From Pontibacter pamirensis (GTDB taxonomy: Bacteria > Bacteroidota > Bacteroidia > Cytophagales > Hymenobacteraceae): a DNA stretch of 64,000 nucleotides. The number at the start of each line of letters is the position of its first letter. Within the stretch, counting starts at the first letter, position 1. Position numbers and translations under genes: made by a program. The stretch is taken from the NCBI RefSeq assembly GCF_010015475.1, contig NZ_SSNI01000030.1, positions 1 to 64,000 on the forward strand, read 5' to 3'. Positions 7,805-16,883 of this stretch are shown here, piece by piece. The notes below the pieces were generated by a model, which was given only the letters and a program-made list of their open reading frames with translations, was not told where the DNA came from and did no database searches.

Positions 7805-10039
7805 TTATAATTTCCTGCCTCTTAAGCGGAGGCTGTTCCCCACCACCGAAACTGAGCTGAGCGCCATGGCTGCACCGGCCACCATCGGGCTCAGCAGGAA
7901 GCCTGTGAAAGGGAAAAGCAAACCTGCTGCCACCGGAATACAGATTACATTGTAAAAGAAGGCCCAGAACAGGTTCTGATGGATTGTCTGCACGGTAGCC
8001 TTGGAGAGCTTCACAGCACCGGCTACCTGCATTAGGTTAGAGCGCATCAGCGTGATATTTGCCACATCCATGGCAATGTCCGTGCCCTGCCCCATGGCAA
8101 TGCTGACATCGGCAGTGGCCAGGGCCTGCGCATCGTTTATACCGTCTCCTACCATAGCCACGACTTTGCCTTCGGCCTGCAGCTTCTTCACAAAATCAGC
8201 CTTGTCGTTTGGCAACAGCTCCGCCTGGAAATGCGCCACACCTACCTGCCGTGCCACAGCGGCTGCGGTCTGTTGGTTATCACCTGTGAGCATGTATACC
8301 TCCAAACCGGCCTCCTGCATCGCTTTTACACCTTCCGCCGAAGCCGGCTTGATAGGGTCGCTCACAGCGAATACCGCCAGCGCCTGCGTCGCATCTGCAA
8401 AGAAGATAACCGTCCTGGCGTCTTCCTGCAGCTGCCTTGCTGCCTGCAGCAGGTGCTCCGGCATTTGAATGTGCTGTTGTTTAAGCAGCTTTTCGTTTCC
8501 GGAATAATAATGCGTGCCCTCAAAAACGGCCTCCACGCCTAAACCTGTCAGGCTATTGAAACTAGCCGGCTGCAGCGCCTGCAGGCCCTTTTCTTTGTAG
8601 AACGTATAGATGGCCTGCGCGATAGGATGCTCTGACTGCGCCTCCATGGAGAAGAACAACTGCTCGAGACGTTCCTGCGCCACCGTTTCATCGGCCCATA
8701 CCACATCGGTTACAGAAGGTTTCCCCAAAGTAATAGTTCCTGTTTTATCTAGTATCACTACGTCCGCTTTATGCGCGCGCTCCAGGCTCACGGCATCTTT
8801 TATCAGGATACCGTTCTCAGCACCTCTTCCCACTCCCACCATGATGGCTGTCGGGGTAGCCAGCCCCAGCGCACAGGGGCAGGCAATCACCAGCACGGAT
8901 ATGGTGGAGAGCAACGCTTCCGAAAGGTATGCTTCCCCGCCTATTACCAGCCAGGTAACGAAAGTCAACACTGCAATAACCAGCACAATGGGCACAAAGA
9001 TACCGGCGATTTTATCCACCAGCTTCTGCACGGGTGCTTTACTGCCCTGCGCCTCCTGCACCAGTTTAATGATGTGCGCCAACATGGTTTCACCACCTGT
9101 CTTGCGGGCCACGAGTTGCAGGCTCCCCTTCTGGTTGATGGTTCCGGCAAAAAGCATGTCGCCGGCCTGCTTCTGCACCGGCAGCGGCTCGCCGCTCAGC
9201 ATGCTTTCGTCTACGTAGGTGGTGCCTGCTACCACCTCGCCATCTACAGGAACGCGTTCGCCGGGCAGCAGCAGCACCTTGTCCTCTACCTGTACCTCTT
9301 CTATCTTGATCTCCAATTCGCTCCCGTTCCGTATTACCCGCACCGTTTTCGGCTGCAGCCCCATCAGCTTTTTAATAGCGGAGGAGCTTCGGTCTTTAGC
9401 GTTTTCCTCGAGGTACTTGCCCAAAAGGATAAAGGCGATAATCACCGCCACCGCCTCATAATACACATGCGGCATCAGTCCTCGGCTCAGGAAGAACTCG
9501 GGGTATACGGTATTAAAAAGGCTGAAAAGAAAGGCAATGCCGGTGCTGAGCGCCACCAGCGTATCCATGTTGGCCCGGAGGTGCTTTGCCTGCGCCCATG
9601 CCCCTACAAAAAATCGCTGCCCCGCCCACAGCAGGATGGGTGCGGTAAAAAGTAAACTCACCCAGTTGCCCCAGGCAAAGGCATTATGAAAGAACATCCC
9701 CAGGATAAACACCGGCAGCGCCAGCACACCTGCCACAATCGTCTTACGTTTCAGTTTTGTGAGCGCAGCTGCCTGCCGCTTCTCCAGTTCCTCCTGCGTT
9801 TTCTCTTCAACCAGTATATCAAAGCCAATCTCCTGCACCGTTTCACGCAGTTGTTCGGGGCTAACCTTTCCCGGCTCATAGGCGACCTGCAGTGTTTTGC
9901 CGGCAAAATTCACATTCGCCTCCTGCACGCCCTCCCTCGACTGCAGCATGCTCTCGATACTACCGGCACAGGAAGCGCAGCTCATCCCTTCTACCGGAAA
10001 GGTGGCTTTAGTCAGTTTACTTTTAGTTACAGTTGCCAT
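7805..10039 (-). CDS. copA: Copper-translocating P1B-type ATPase
   Basis: A 744-residue Cu(I) exporter of the inner membrane. One N-terminal HMA domain carries CASC at residues 21-24. The actuator motif SGEP is at 282, the transmembrane metal-binding CPC at 387-389, the phosphorylated Asp in DKTGT at 431, HP at 471-472, GDGIND at 631 and the second metal site 'MALSSVSVVGNS' at the C terminus. This motif set marks the Cu(I) (P1B-1) class rather than Zn/Cd. The CopZ-like chaperone follows. No CueR or CsoR regulator is encoded beside it, so its control is not visible. Confidence 0.96.
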   Translation of the reverse strand: MATVTKSKLTKATFPVEGMSCASCAGSIESMLQSREGVQEANVNFAGKTLQVAYEPGKVSPEQLRETVQEIGFDILVEEKTQEELEKRQAAALTKLKRKTIVAGVLALPVFILGMFFHNAFAWGNWVSLLFTAPILLWAGQRFFVGAWAQAKHLRANMDTLVALSTGIAFLFSLFNTVYPEFFLSRGLMPHVYYEAVAVIIAFILLGKYLEENAKDRSSSAIKKLMGLQPKTVRVIRNGSELEIKIEEVQVEDKVLLLPGERVPVDGEVVAGTTYVDESMLSGEPLPVQKQAGDMLFAGTINQKGSLQLVARKTGGETMLAHIIKLVQEAQGSKAPVQKLVDKIAGIFVPIVLVIAVLTFVTWLVIGGEAYLSEALLSTISVLVIACPCALGLATPTAIMVGVGRGAENGILIKDAVSLERAHKADVVILDKTGTITLGKPSVTDVVWADETVAQERLEQLFFSMEAQSEHPIAQAIYTFYKEKGLQALQPASFNSLTGLGVEAVFEGTHYYSGNEKLLKQQHIQMPEHLLQAARQLQEDARTVIFFADATQALAVFAVSDPIKPASAEGVKAMQEAGLEVYMLTGDNQQTAAAVARQVGVAHFQAELLPNDKADFVKKLQAEGKVVAMVGDGINDAQALATADVSIAMGQGTDIAMDVANITLMRSNLMQVAGAVKLSKATVQTIHQNLFWAFFYNVICIPVAAGLLFPFTGFLLSPMVAGAAMALSSVSVVGNSLRLRGRKL

Positions 10040-10495
10040 TTTCTATCTCTGCTTTCATTCTTTTACAAAGGTAAGGCAGCTCCTTTGTCCTTCTGTTACA
10101 CAATTCTGCCTTCGTGTTACAGATTTTTATACTCCGCCTAAACTGAAAAGATACCCTAACCGGGCTTCGGACTGGAGGCAGCAGCTTCTTATTAAACTTT
10201 TTTAAGATTCAAAAAGCACGGTATCCATAAGCTCTTAACTCTCCTGCTATGAACGATGCTTTGCAAGACAAAATATATTAACATGTAAACATTTAATGTA
10301 TAAACATGTAATATTAAAATATTTTGATTCGAAAAAGCAATTTATATATTGGTAAAGTTCAAATAATAGTTCTTGATTTACCCATTTGTAAAACACAGGC
10401 CATACTTTTTGCCATTCTCATTCCTATATAGTACTTTTCACTTTCTAAAACTGCTTCAGCAGTAGTGCGCCTTATTTTTCAGGTTTTTATCTTGT
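10040..10495. other. AT-rich 456-base divergent intergenic region
   Basis: This separates copA (minus) from the multi-PAS kinase (plus) and should hold both promoters. I see no gene. It contains a pair of near-identical 13-mers centred on ACATGT, listed separately. Minus-strand copA starts only 40 bases from a pyrimidine-rich stretch. Confidence 0.6.
10278..10313. promoter_or_regulatory. Paired ACATGT 13-mers upstream of the PAS kinase
   Basis: TTAACATGTAAAC (10278-10290) and TAAACATGTAATA (10301-10313) are near-palindromes whose ACATGT cores begin 23 bases apart, about two helical turns. A third copy, TAAACATGTTAAT, lies at 14723-14735 ahead of the gene after this two-component locus. Repetition in two promoters of one locus suggests an operator. 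The binding protein is not known. Confidence 0.4.
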
Positions 10496-13400
10496 ATGCA
10501 CCCCAAAGAATATAATCAAAATAGCAACAGTACTTATGGACGGACAATTCGTTCTATCGGATTTGCTTTTGCCGGTTTAGCATTTGTGCTCGTTGCAGTT
10601 TGTACTATTTCCTTTATAACGGCAAGGCAAGTGCAGCAGAACTATACTTCAGTAGTATTGAGTGCATTAAATAAGCTACAGCTTGTAAATGAGCTCCATA
10701 ACAATGATGATGAGGTACAGAATTTAGTGGCCACATACATCAGTTTAGAGGATTCAAGCCTGAAAGAGGAAATAAGGAGAAGGATTAGGGTAGCACATGA
10801 CGAAAACACCGCTGCTATCAACCAACTTGACAAGCTGCTACAGGACCAGGAAGGAAAGGAGCTGCTTCGTAGCATTATCAGGGAGCGTAATACATATTAC
10901 ATTGTATCCGATAGCCTGCTGAACCTGAGTATCGAAAGCCCGGAGGTGGCAAGGGCTTACGCACGAACAAGCCTTCATCCTATTCACCAACGCCATCAGC
11001 AATACCTCCTGGCACTGAGCAAGAAGATTAAGGAGACTGCAGACATACGGGCTGACGAGGCGGTAGCGTCCATCAACTCCTCCGTTGACAAATACACCCT
11101 GCTGTTACTCCTTGCCCTGGCTTCCGCCGCCGGTGCCGGCTACATTATGCGATTTGTCTTTAAAAAGCTGAAACAGGAAAACGAATACTTAAACGCAGAG
11201 ATTGAGGAGCGCAAAAAACTCGAGTACGCGCTCGGCGAGCAGCAGCGGGAGTATAAAATGCTGTTTAATCGCAACCCGATCCCAATGTGGATTTATAATC
11301 AGAAAACATACTGTATACTGGAGGTAAACCAGGCAGCTGAGCAGGAGTACGGGTACTCCGAAGCGGAATTCCTGAACATGACAGTGCTGGACCTGCGCCC
11401 TGAGGAGGATATTGACAGATTTAGTGATAGCCTTAAAAAAGCAGCAAAAACGAAGAATGACTTGTCTGCTAAGTCCGTACACAAGCGCAAGGACGGTTCA
11501 GTGTTTCAGGTAGAGGTACGTTCTCATTCCCTGCCTCTTAAAGCTGAGCTACAACCAAGGCTGGTAGTGGCGGTAAATATACAGGAACGGGAACAGGCGC
11601 TGGAACAGTTGAAGCGGAACGAAGAGCAACTGCGTGAAGTCAGTTCCAGCGTGCCGGGGGCTGTGTTTCAGTACCAGATGGAGCAGGATGGCAGTTTTTG
11701 CTTTCCGTACATCAGCGAAGGAGTTCTTGGTTTATGCGGTGTTACACCCGAAGAAGTTTACCGGGAACCGATGCTGCTTTACAAAAACCTGCACCCCGAT
11801 GACCTGACAGGAGTAAAACACACAACGACAGCCTCTTACAACAACCTAACCCCATGGGAGCAAGAGCTGCGGGTATGGCAGCCCGAAAGCAAAAAGTATA
11901 TGTGGGTGCGGGGCCATAGTTTACCTTCCTGCAGAGGGAAAGGCACCGTTGTCTGGAATGGCACTTTCATAGACATCACAAAGCAAAAAGAGACAGAGGA
12001 ACAGTTGAAGCGGAACGAAGCAAACCTGCGGGCCCTGCTTGACAGTTCTTCGCAGGCTATTTACCTGCTGGATGAAGAGTTGAAGGTAATTTCTTTTAAT
12101 AGAGAAGCAGCAGCCGACGTATGGAAGTATCTTCTAAAAAAGCTGGAGCCCGGGCAAAGTATGCTGGAGTATATCTCAAGCACAAAAGTGAACAGCACCA
12201 GAAAGTGCCATGCCAGAGCTATGCAGGGCGAAACAATCGTTTTTGAGGCTGGCCACGGGGAGTTTTGGCACGAGATAACGTACCAACCTGTTACCAGCGA
12301 TGAAAACCAGACACTGGCCGTTGCCCTGACTATCCGCGATATCTCGGAGCAGAAGATATCCATCGAAACGATCAGGCGAAACGAGCTACAGCTAGCCCGG
12401 GCACAGCAGCTGGCGAAATTAGGAAGCTGGGAATACCATGTAAGGCAGGGTATGCTGACATGGTCTGAGGGGACTTTTGCCGTTTACAGAAAAACGAAAG
12501 ATAGCTTTGTCCCCTCGCTTCACAACATGTTAGCCCTTATTCATCCCGAAGACAGGGACAAGGTGAAGGCGAACTACCTGAGGGCCATCGAAACGAAAAG
12601 CAAGCTAAACTTTGAGCATCGCATTCTATTGCCAGGTGGGAAAGAGGCAAATGTAATGGAGGTGGCTGAAGTAACCTGTGACGAGGCCGGAGAAGTAATT
12701 AAACTATCTGGTACGGTGCAGGACATTACAGAACGAAAAAAGGCGGAGCAACAGGTCACTGAGGCTAAGAACCTGCTGCAGACAACCATTGAGAACATAC
12801 CGGAAATCATTTTCACTCTGAATCCTGGCCTCAGCATTATTTACATAAGCCCACAGTGCAAGCAGATTACAGGCTACACGGAGGAGGCTTTTTTAGGAAA
12901 GCCAGAAACGTGGCTCAAGGTCATACACCCTGAGGATCAAAAGCCCTTGATGCAGGAGGTGCTGCCCCTGATTCTCTCAGGAGAGCCGCAGGAGTATGAA
13001 ATGCGCTTGGTAGACAGTTCTGGAAAGCTGCGCTGGCTTTTGCTCCGTATGTCGCCAGGCCTGGACCAGGAGGGAAAAGTGATGCAAGTGTATGGCTCGG
13101 CCTCTGACATGACAGCGTACAAAGAGGCGGAGGCAAAGCAGCAGGAGCTCTCCGACCAACTGATAAAGCAAAACCAGAACCTGCAGCAGTTCGCATATAT
13201 TGTATCGCATAACCTGCGGGCGCCTATTGCCAACATGCTGGGCCTTACCTCCATCTACGACAGGAACAGGTTTGATGCTCCTATCAACCAGAAGGTTATA
13301 GACAACCTGTTGAAGTCCGCACAGCTTTTGGATGCAACTATCCACGACCTGAACGACATCCTGACTATTCGCAGCCAGATCAGCAGCATCAAGGAAACCA

Positions 13401-13840
13401 TCGCTTTCGATTGCCTGCTCCAAACCGTATTAGAAATACTGGATGCTGAAATAACTGCCTGTGGAGCCTCTGTGAGCACTGATTTCAGGGATGCACCGGA
13501 AGTTAGCAGCATCAGAAGTTATGCGCAGAGCATTCTGCTAAACCTTGTTTCCAACGCTATCAAATATAGGTTTCCGGGCAGAAAACTAGCGATTCGCATT
13601 AACACATTCAGGGTAAACAACTATATTTGCCTGCGTGTGCAAGACAATGGCTCTGGTATAGACCTGGAAAAGCAACAGGATAAAATCTTTGGTCTCTACA
13701 AACGATTTCATCAAGGTGTTGAGGGTAAAGGACTTGGGCTGCATCTGGTTAAGACCCAAGTAGAATTACTTGGAGGCAAAGTAGAGGTCCATAGCACGCT
13801 GCATGAAGGCTCCACCTTCAGTGTCTACTTCAAAAGTTAG
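10496..13840 (+). CDS. Multi-PAS membrane sensor histidine kinase
   Basis: A 1114-residue kinase. A membrane helix at about residues 20-42 and another at 202-222 flank a helical four-helix-bundle sensor. About five PAS/PAC repeats follow (roughly 255-370, 378-505, 510-630, 635-760 and 765-885), each ending in a coiled segment such as 'KRNEEQLRE' or 'ERKKAEQQV'. The H-box is 'FAYIVSHNLRAPIANMLGL' and the HATPase has 'NLVSNAIKYR', 'DNGSGID' and 'GKGLGLHLV'. This 'SHNLRAP' class is common in Bacteroidota. A single-domain receiver begins 10 bases downstream and is its likely phosphorylation partner. Confidence 0.92.
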   Translation: MHPKEYNQNSNSTYGRTIRSIGFAFAGLAFVLVAVCTISFITARQVQQNYTSVVLSALNKLQLVNELHNNDDEVQNLVATYISLEDSSLKEEIRRRIRVAHDENTAAINQLDKLLQDQEGKELLRSIIRERNTYYIVSDSLLNLSIESPEVARAYARTSLHPIHQRHQQYLLALSKKIKETADIRADEAVASINSSVDKYTLLLLLALASAAGAGYIMRFVFKKLKQENEYLNAEIEERKKLEYALGEQQREYKMLFNRNPIPMWIYNQKTYCILEVNQAAEQEYGYSEAEFLNMTVLDLRPEEDIDRFSDSLKKAAKTKNDLSAKSVHKRKDGSVFQVEVRSHSLPLKAELQPRLVVAVNIQEREQALEQLKRNEEQLREVSSSVPGAVFQYQMEQDGSFCFPYISEGVLGLCGVTPEEVYREPMLLYKNLHPDDLTGVKHTTTASYNNLTPWEQELRVWQPESKKYMWVRGHSLPSCRGKGTVVWNGTFIDITKQKETEEQLKRNEANLRALLDSSSQAIYLLDEELKVISFNREAAADVWKYLLKKLEPGQSMLEYISSTKVNSTRKCHARAMQGETIVFEAGHGEFWHEITYQPVTSDENQTLAVALTIRDISEQKISIETIRRNELQLARAQQLAKLGSWEYHVRQGMLTWSEGTFAVYRKTKDSFVPSLHNMLALIHPEDRDKVKANYLRAIETKSKLNFEHRILLPGGKEANVMEVAEVTCDEAGEVIKLSGTVQDITERKKAEQQVTEAKNLLQTTIENIPEIIFTLNPGLSIIYISPQCKQITGYTEEAFLGKPETWLKVIHPEDQKPLMQEVLPLILSGEPQEYEMRLVDSSGKLRWLLLRMSPGLDQEGKVMQVYGSASDMTAYKEAEAKQQELSDQLIKQNQNLQQFAYIVSHNLRAPIANMLGLTSIYDRNRFDAPINQKVIDNLLKSAQLLDATIHDLNDILTIRSQISSIKETIAFDCLLQTVLEILDAEITACGASVSTDFRDAPEVSSIRSYAQSILLNLVSNAIKYRFPGRKLAIRINTFRVNNYICLRVQDNGSGIDLEKQQDKIFGLYKRFHQGVEGKGLGLHLVKTQVELLGGKVEVHSTLHEGSTFSVYFKS

Positions 13841-13850
13841 ATTTCTTACC

Positions 13851-14264
13851 ATGAGTACTTTAAAGAAAGTAGTATTAGTAGATGATGACCAGGTAAACAA
13901 CTTTGTTTGTGAGAGTATAATCCGCAACGAGAACTTTGCTGACGAAATTATCAGCTTTGATTGGGCGGAGGATGCTTTGAAATACTTGCAGGAAGAATCA
14001 GATAAAGGGGTAGATAACTTCCCTGACCTTATTTTCCTGGATATTAACATGCCCGGCATGGATGGCTGGTCGTTTATACATGAATACAAAAAGCTTCCGG
14101 AGCAGGCAACTGCTCACTGCAGCCTGTTTATGCTTTCGTCTGCCGTAGACAGAAAGGACATACTAACAGCAAAAAGCAACGAAGAAGTGAAGGAATTCTT
14201 CTCCAAGCCACTGTCGTCTGAAATTCTGAATATAATCAGGGAAGATTATATTCAGAATCGTTAG
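13851..14264 (+). CDS. Single-domain response regulator (CheY-like)
   Basis: A 137-residue receiver with no output domain. The acidic pair is in 'VVLVDDDQVNN', the phosphoacceptor Asp in 'IFLDINMPGMDGW' and the conserved Lys in 'FFSKPLS'. I chose ATG 13851, 10 bases after the kinase stop; the longer frame from 13803 overlaps the kinase. It probably relays phosphate from the upstream PAS kinase to another protein. Confidence 0.9.
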   Translation: MSTLKKVVLVDDDQVNNFVCESIIRNENFADEIISFDWAEDALKYLQEESDKGVDNFPDLIFLDINMPGMDGWSFIHEYKKLPEQATAHCSLFMLSSAVDRKDILTAKSNEEVKEFFSKPLSSEILNIIREDYIQNR

Positions 14265-14781
14265 GCATTATCCGGCTCTGCATCCGAATTCGGCACTTTA
14301 GAACAGGTTTAATTCCCGGACCTGTTCTACCCTTTTCTCTTCCCCTATGTACCTTTGCTATTGCAGAAGCATCAGCTACTTTGCAAGCAAGATATGCAAA
14401 CCCAGCATTTCTATCCATCATCTGGCAAATCGAAAGCACTATCAAAACATAGGATAAACTATATATTTCCGGGTTGCCTTTTATTGTGTATAAGCACCAA
14501 ATCCGGTTAGAAAATCTTTGTTTTGGTGCGTTTATCACTGATTTGTTAGAAGATTTAAATCAAAAGAAGCATCTACTAATGCCAAATGACAAAAATTCAG
14601 ATTACAATCAATGTATATATAGTATATCTAATATAAACTTATCTTACCTGTTAAATAACTTAAATAATATATTAAAATATAACTATATTTTTCAAGGTTC
14701 GTATCACGGGGCATCTACTATATAAACATGTTAATATATAGTAGAATCAATCAACATAAATAACCAAACCCTTATACACCC
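14265..14781. other. AT-rich 517-base intergenic region
   Basis: No gene is supported. An 83-codon frame (14474-14725) is low-complexity Asn/Leu/Ile-rich sequence created by AT-rich DNA. Near its end lies a perfect inverted repeat (14715-14744) enclosing the third ACATGT motif. Confidence 0.6.
14715..14744. promoter_or_regulatory. 10-bp inverted repeat enclosing an ACATGT motif
   Basis: CTACTATATA (14715-14724) and its exact complement (14735-14744) surround an AACATGTT palindrome at 14725-14732. It ends 37 bases before the next start codon. The position and nested symmetry fit an operator or a promoter-proximal hairpin. It shares its core with the two motifs ahead of the PAS kinase. Confidence 0.4.
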
Positions 14782-15165
14782 ATGAAAAGGATATTATCTT
14801 TCGTCTTATTCGCTTTACTTCTGACTGCTCCTGCGTTCGCACAGGTTAGTATACTAGATTTATCCCCGGAGCTAGAGAAAAAATGCACCAGCATTACGCA
14901 AACTATGACGCAAAAGCTACAACTGAATGAACCTGCTTATATTCAGTTGAAGGCTCTAAACCGGAATCGGATGGCTAAAACAGCGGAAATAATGCGCAGC
15001 TATAGTAACAACGACAGCTTATCGCTTGAGAAACTGCGGGAAGTCGAACTTGATTATGAGCAGCAGCTTATTACTTTTCTGTCACCGAAGCAGATGGAAG
15101 TTTATGCCACCTACAGAAAAGATGCTTCAGATTTTATGTTCGTAGCAGCGAAAGAGAAAATGTAA
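14782..15165 (+). CDS. Small exported helical protein (Spy-like layout)
   Basis: A 127-residue protein with a signal peptide, MKRILSFVLFALLLTAPAFA ending in an Ala-x-Ala site. The mature part is helical and charged, with 'LQLNEPAYIQLKALNRNRM' and 'LITFLSPKQMEVYATYRK'. This layout, a helix around a 'Q..QL..LN' motif and a later 'L(S/T)P.Q...Y' motif, recurs in the protein at 25941-26384, so the two are probably distant paralogues of a Spy/CpxP-like periplasmic class. No function is established. Confidence 0.7.
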   Translation: MKRILSFVLFALLLTAPAFAQVSILDLSPELEKKCTSITQTMTQKLQLNEPAYIQLKALNRNRMAKTAEIMRSYSNNDSLSLEKLREVELDYEQQLITFLSPKQMEVYATYRKDASDFMFVAAKEKM

Positions 15166-15204
15166 GCCCCAAAAGCAGGCTTCCACAATGGAGACCTGCT
15201 GAAA

Positions 15205-15256
15205 GCATAAAAAGCAAGAGGGAGAGCCAAATGGCTCTCCCTCTTGCTTTTTATGC
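15205..15256. terminator. Bidirectional terminator with perfect 24-bp arms
   Basis: Arms 15205-15228 and 15233-15256 are exact complements with a four-base AAAT loop. The stem is GC-rich in its upper part and A/T-rich at its base. It separates the plus-strand exported protein from the minus-strand hydrophilic protein. Confidence 0.9.
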
Positions 15257-15267
15257 TGCCTTGTTAA

Positions 15268-15630
15268 TTAGCGTCGGCTGTGGTCCGCGTTGTTTGGTCT
15301 TTCTTCATCTTCACCCAAAGGCTGATCTCCGCTTCTGATACCGTTCACACTATCATCCATGGCAGTATCACTGCCTTCAAACTCAAAACCTGGCCCCTGA
15401 GCACTCGCCTCTACGTTTTCATCCGTGTTGGCTCCGTAACCGGTCCTTTCGTTGCCACCAATGTGCAGGTTCTCCAGCTTGTCTTTCTGCCCCGGTCGTT
15501 CTGTAGTTCCGTCAGGCCCCATGTTACGCTTGGCAGAAGGGTCCGGATGGTTGCCCATGCCTACACGCTGCTCGTAATCGCTGTTTATATTATCTTGTTC
15601 GTTGTTTGGATCTTCTTCTTTTTTGCTCAT
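15268..15630 (-). CDS. Acidic, disordered hydrophilic protein
   Basis: A 120-residue protein with almost no hydrophobic residues, rich in Asp, Glu, Asn, Gly and Arg. It has no signal peptide, helix or known motif. The composition resembles stress- or desiccation-related hydrophilins, but I see no family signature. It is monocistronic and ends at a strong terminator. Confidence 0.6.
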   Translation of the reverse strand: MSKKEEDPNNEQDNINSDYEQRVGMGNHPDPSAKRNMGPDGTTERPGQKDKLENLHIGGNERTGYGANTDENVEASAQGPGFEFEGSDTAMDDSVNGIRSGDQPLGEDEERPNNADHSRR

Positions 15631-15729
15631 AACTCAGTTTGTTTTAATACCCTTATGTATACGCTGCCTAGTGCCACATGTTTGGAATACACAGGTTCAG
15701 TTTAACATAATTAATCAACTATATACATG

Positions 15730-16497
15730 CTACCTCCCGCTGCTATCGTTGAGGTCCCAACTGTATGTATAGTAGCCCAACCGGTGCCCCTGCGGCAAAG
15801 CATGCTGACGGTACCGGTTTATGTAGGCCGCTATAGATGGTGCCTCCTGCAAAAAGTCCTGCTCATACCATTTAAATATCTCCGAGACCAGCACCTTTTT
15901 AGCGCTATCCTGCACTTTTATAAAGTCGGGGCTTTGCAGTGTTTGCCTTGCCTGTGCTTCCAGTTGTGCCTCTACCTGTGCAGGAGTGTAGGCTTTGTTC
16001 AGAAGCGGCGGGCAGGACTTAGCAGCACACACTAAAGAAAAGTGAACGCGGGCGTCTTTATAAGTGGCCAGTAGCTTTTGCTTTTCCAGTTCATTCAGGG
16101 TAAGGCGCTCTCCTGCCACGTTAAACTGCTGCTTATCAAAAAAACCTGGAACATCCATCACAGATTTAAGAGGGTAATTTGATAATACCTGCTGTAACAC
16201 CAGCACATTGTAGGCATTGATATAAAAGGCTTTTCGTTCTGCAGCGGGAGCACCTTTAATATTATAGCGCGCTATCTGTTGCACCAATCGCTGCAGTTCC
16301 GCTTTGTCTTTTTGCAGGCTCCTGTAATCTACCTGCCCCTCCGTTACATGCTTTTGCAGAAGCCGTGACAAGGCTGTGTAAAAAGCATCATCAGTTACGG
16401 TCGCCGTACTTAATGGTACTGCAGCCTGAGCTGGCATGTTACCCATTATAAGGCAGCACAGGAGAATCGAAATGTTGTATAGGATGTTCTTTTTCAT
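15730..16497 (-). CDS. Exported DUF547-domain protein
   Basis: A 255-residue protein with a signal peptide ending MPAQA. The DUF547 signature is clear: 'KAFYINAYNVLVLQQVL', then 'VHFSLVCAAKSCPPL' and 'FKWYEQDF'. The conserved Asn, His and Cys suggest an enzyme related to the papain/transglutaminase-like fold, but no reaction is proven for this family. It is monocistronic. Confidence 0.88.
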   Translation of the reverse strand: MKKNILYNISILLCCLIMGNMPAQAAVPLSTATVTDDAFYTALSRLLQKHVTEGQVDYRSLQKDKAELQRLVQQIARYNIKGAPAAERKAFYINAYNVLVLQQVLSNYPLKSVMDVPGFFDKQQFNVAGERLTLNELEKQKLLATYKDARVHFSLVCAAKSCPPLLNKAYTPAQVEAQLEAQARQTLQSPDFIKVQDSAKKVLVSEIFKWYEQDFLQEAPSIAAYINRYRQHALPQGHRLGYYTYSWDLNDSSGR

Positions 16498-16645
16498 TGT
16501 TGCAAGAGTTAGCTACGGGCTTTGTTTTGCACACCTACAACAACTACTGCGCCGTTCTGTTATCTTTGCAGCAAAAAATACCAGGTTATGGCACCACTGT
16601 TGCTAAATAATCGTTAGGCAGAAATCAGGAATAGAACAGCAGCTT

Positions 16646-16873
16646 ATGAAATTTACAAAAATATATGACCCTCGCGAGATGAACTCTTACCAGTTTGTGG
16701 CGGCAACCGGCTTAGTCATGACCTTGGTGGCGAACATTATCATGCTACTCATCGGCAAAAGCATGCACAACTTTGAGGCGCTTTACCTGTGCTGGGTAGT
16801 GTTTTTTGGCTTAGGCACCATTGCAAACTTCAATAGCAACCCCGACGACCACGATCACCACCACCACCATTAA
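16646..16873 (+). CDS. Small membrane protein with histidine-rich tail
   Basis: A 75-residue protein with two membrane helices (about residues 18-38 and 45-62). Its last residues read NPDDHDHHHHH, a natural metal-binding run. No family is recognised. It converges with the hydrolase gene, leaving a 10-base gap. Confidence 0.65.
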   Translation: MKFTKIYDPREMNSYQFVAATGLVMTLVANIIMLLIGKSMHNFEALYLCWVVFFGLGTIANFNSNPDDHDHHHHH

Positions 16874-16883
16874 CGTACTGCTG

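Noticed and set aside
8771-9655. 294-codon plus-strand frame
   Set aside because: Antisense to copA, whose motifs are complete. The translated product is rich in His and Gln with no domain.
14474-14725. 83-codon plus-strand frame in AT-rich DNA
   Set aside because: Low-complexity Asn/Leu/Ile product, no start signal, ends in the inverted repeat.
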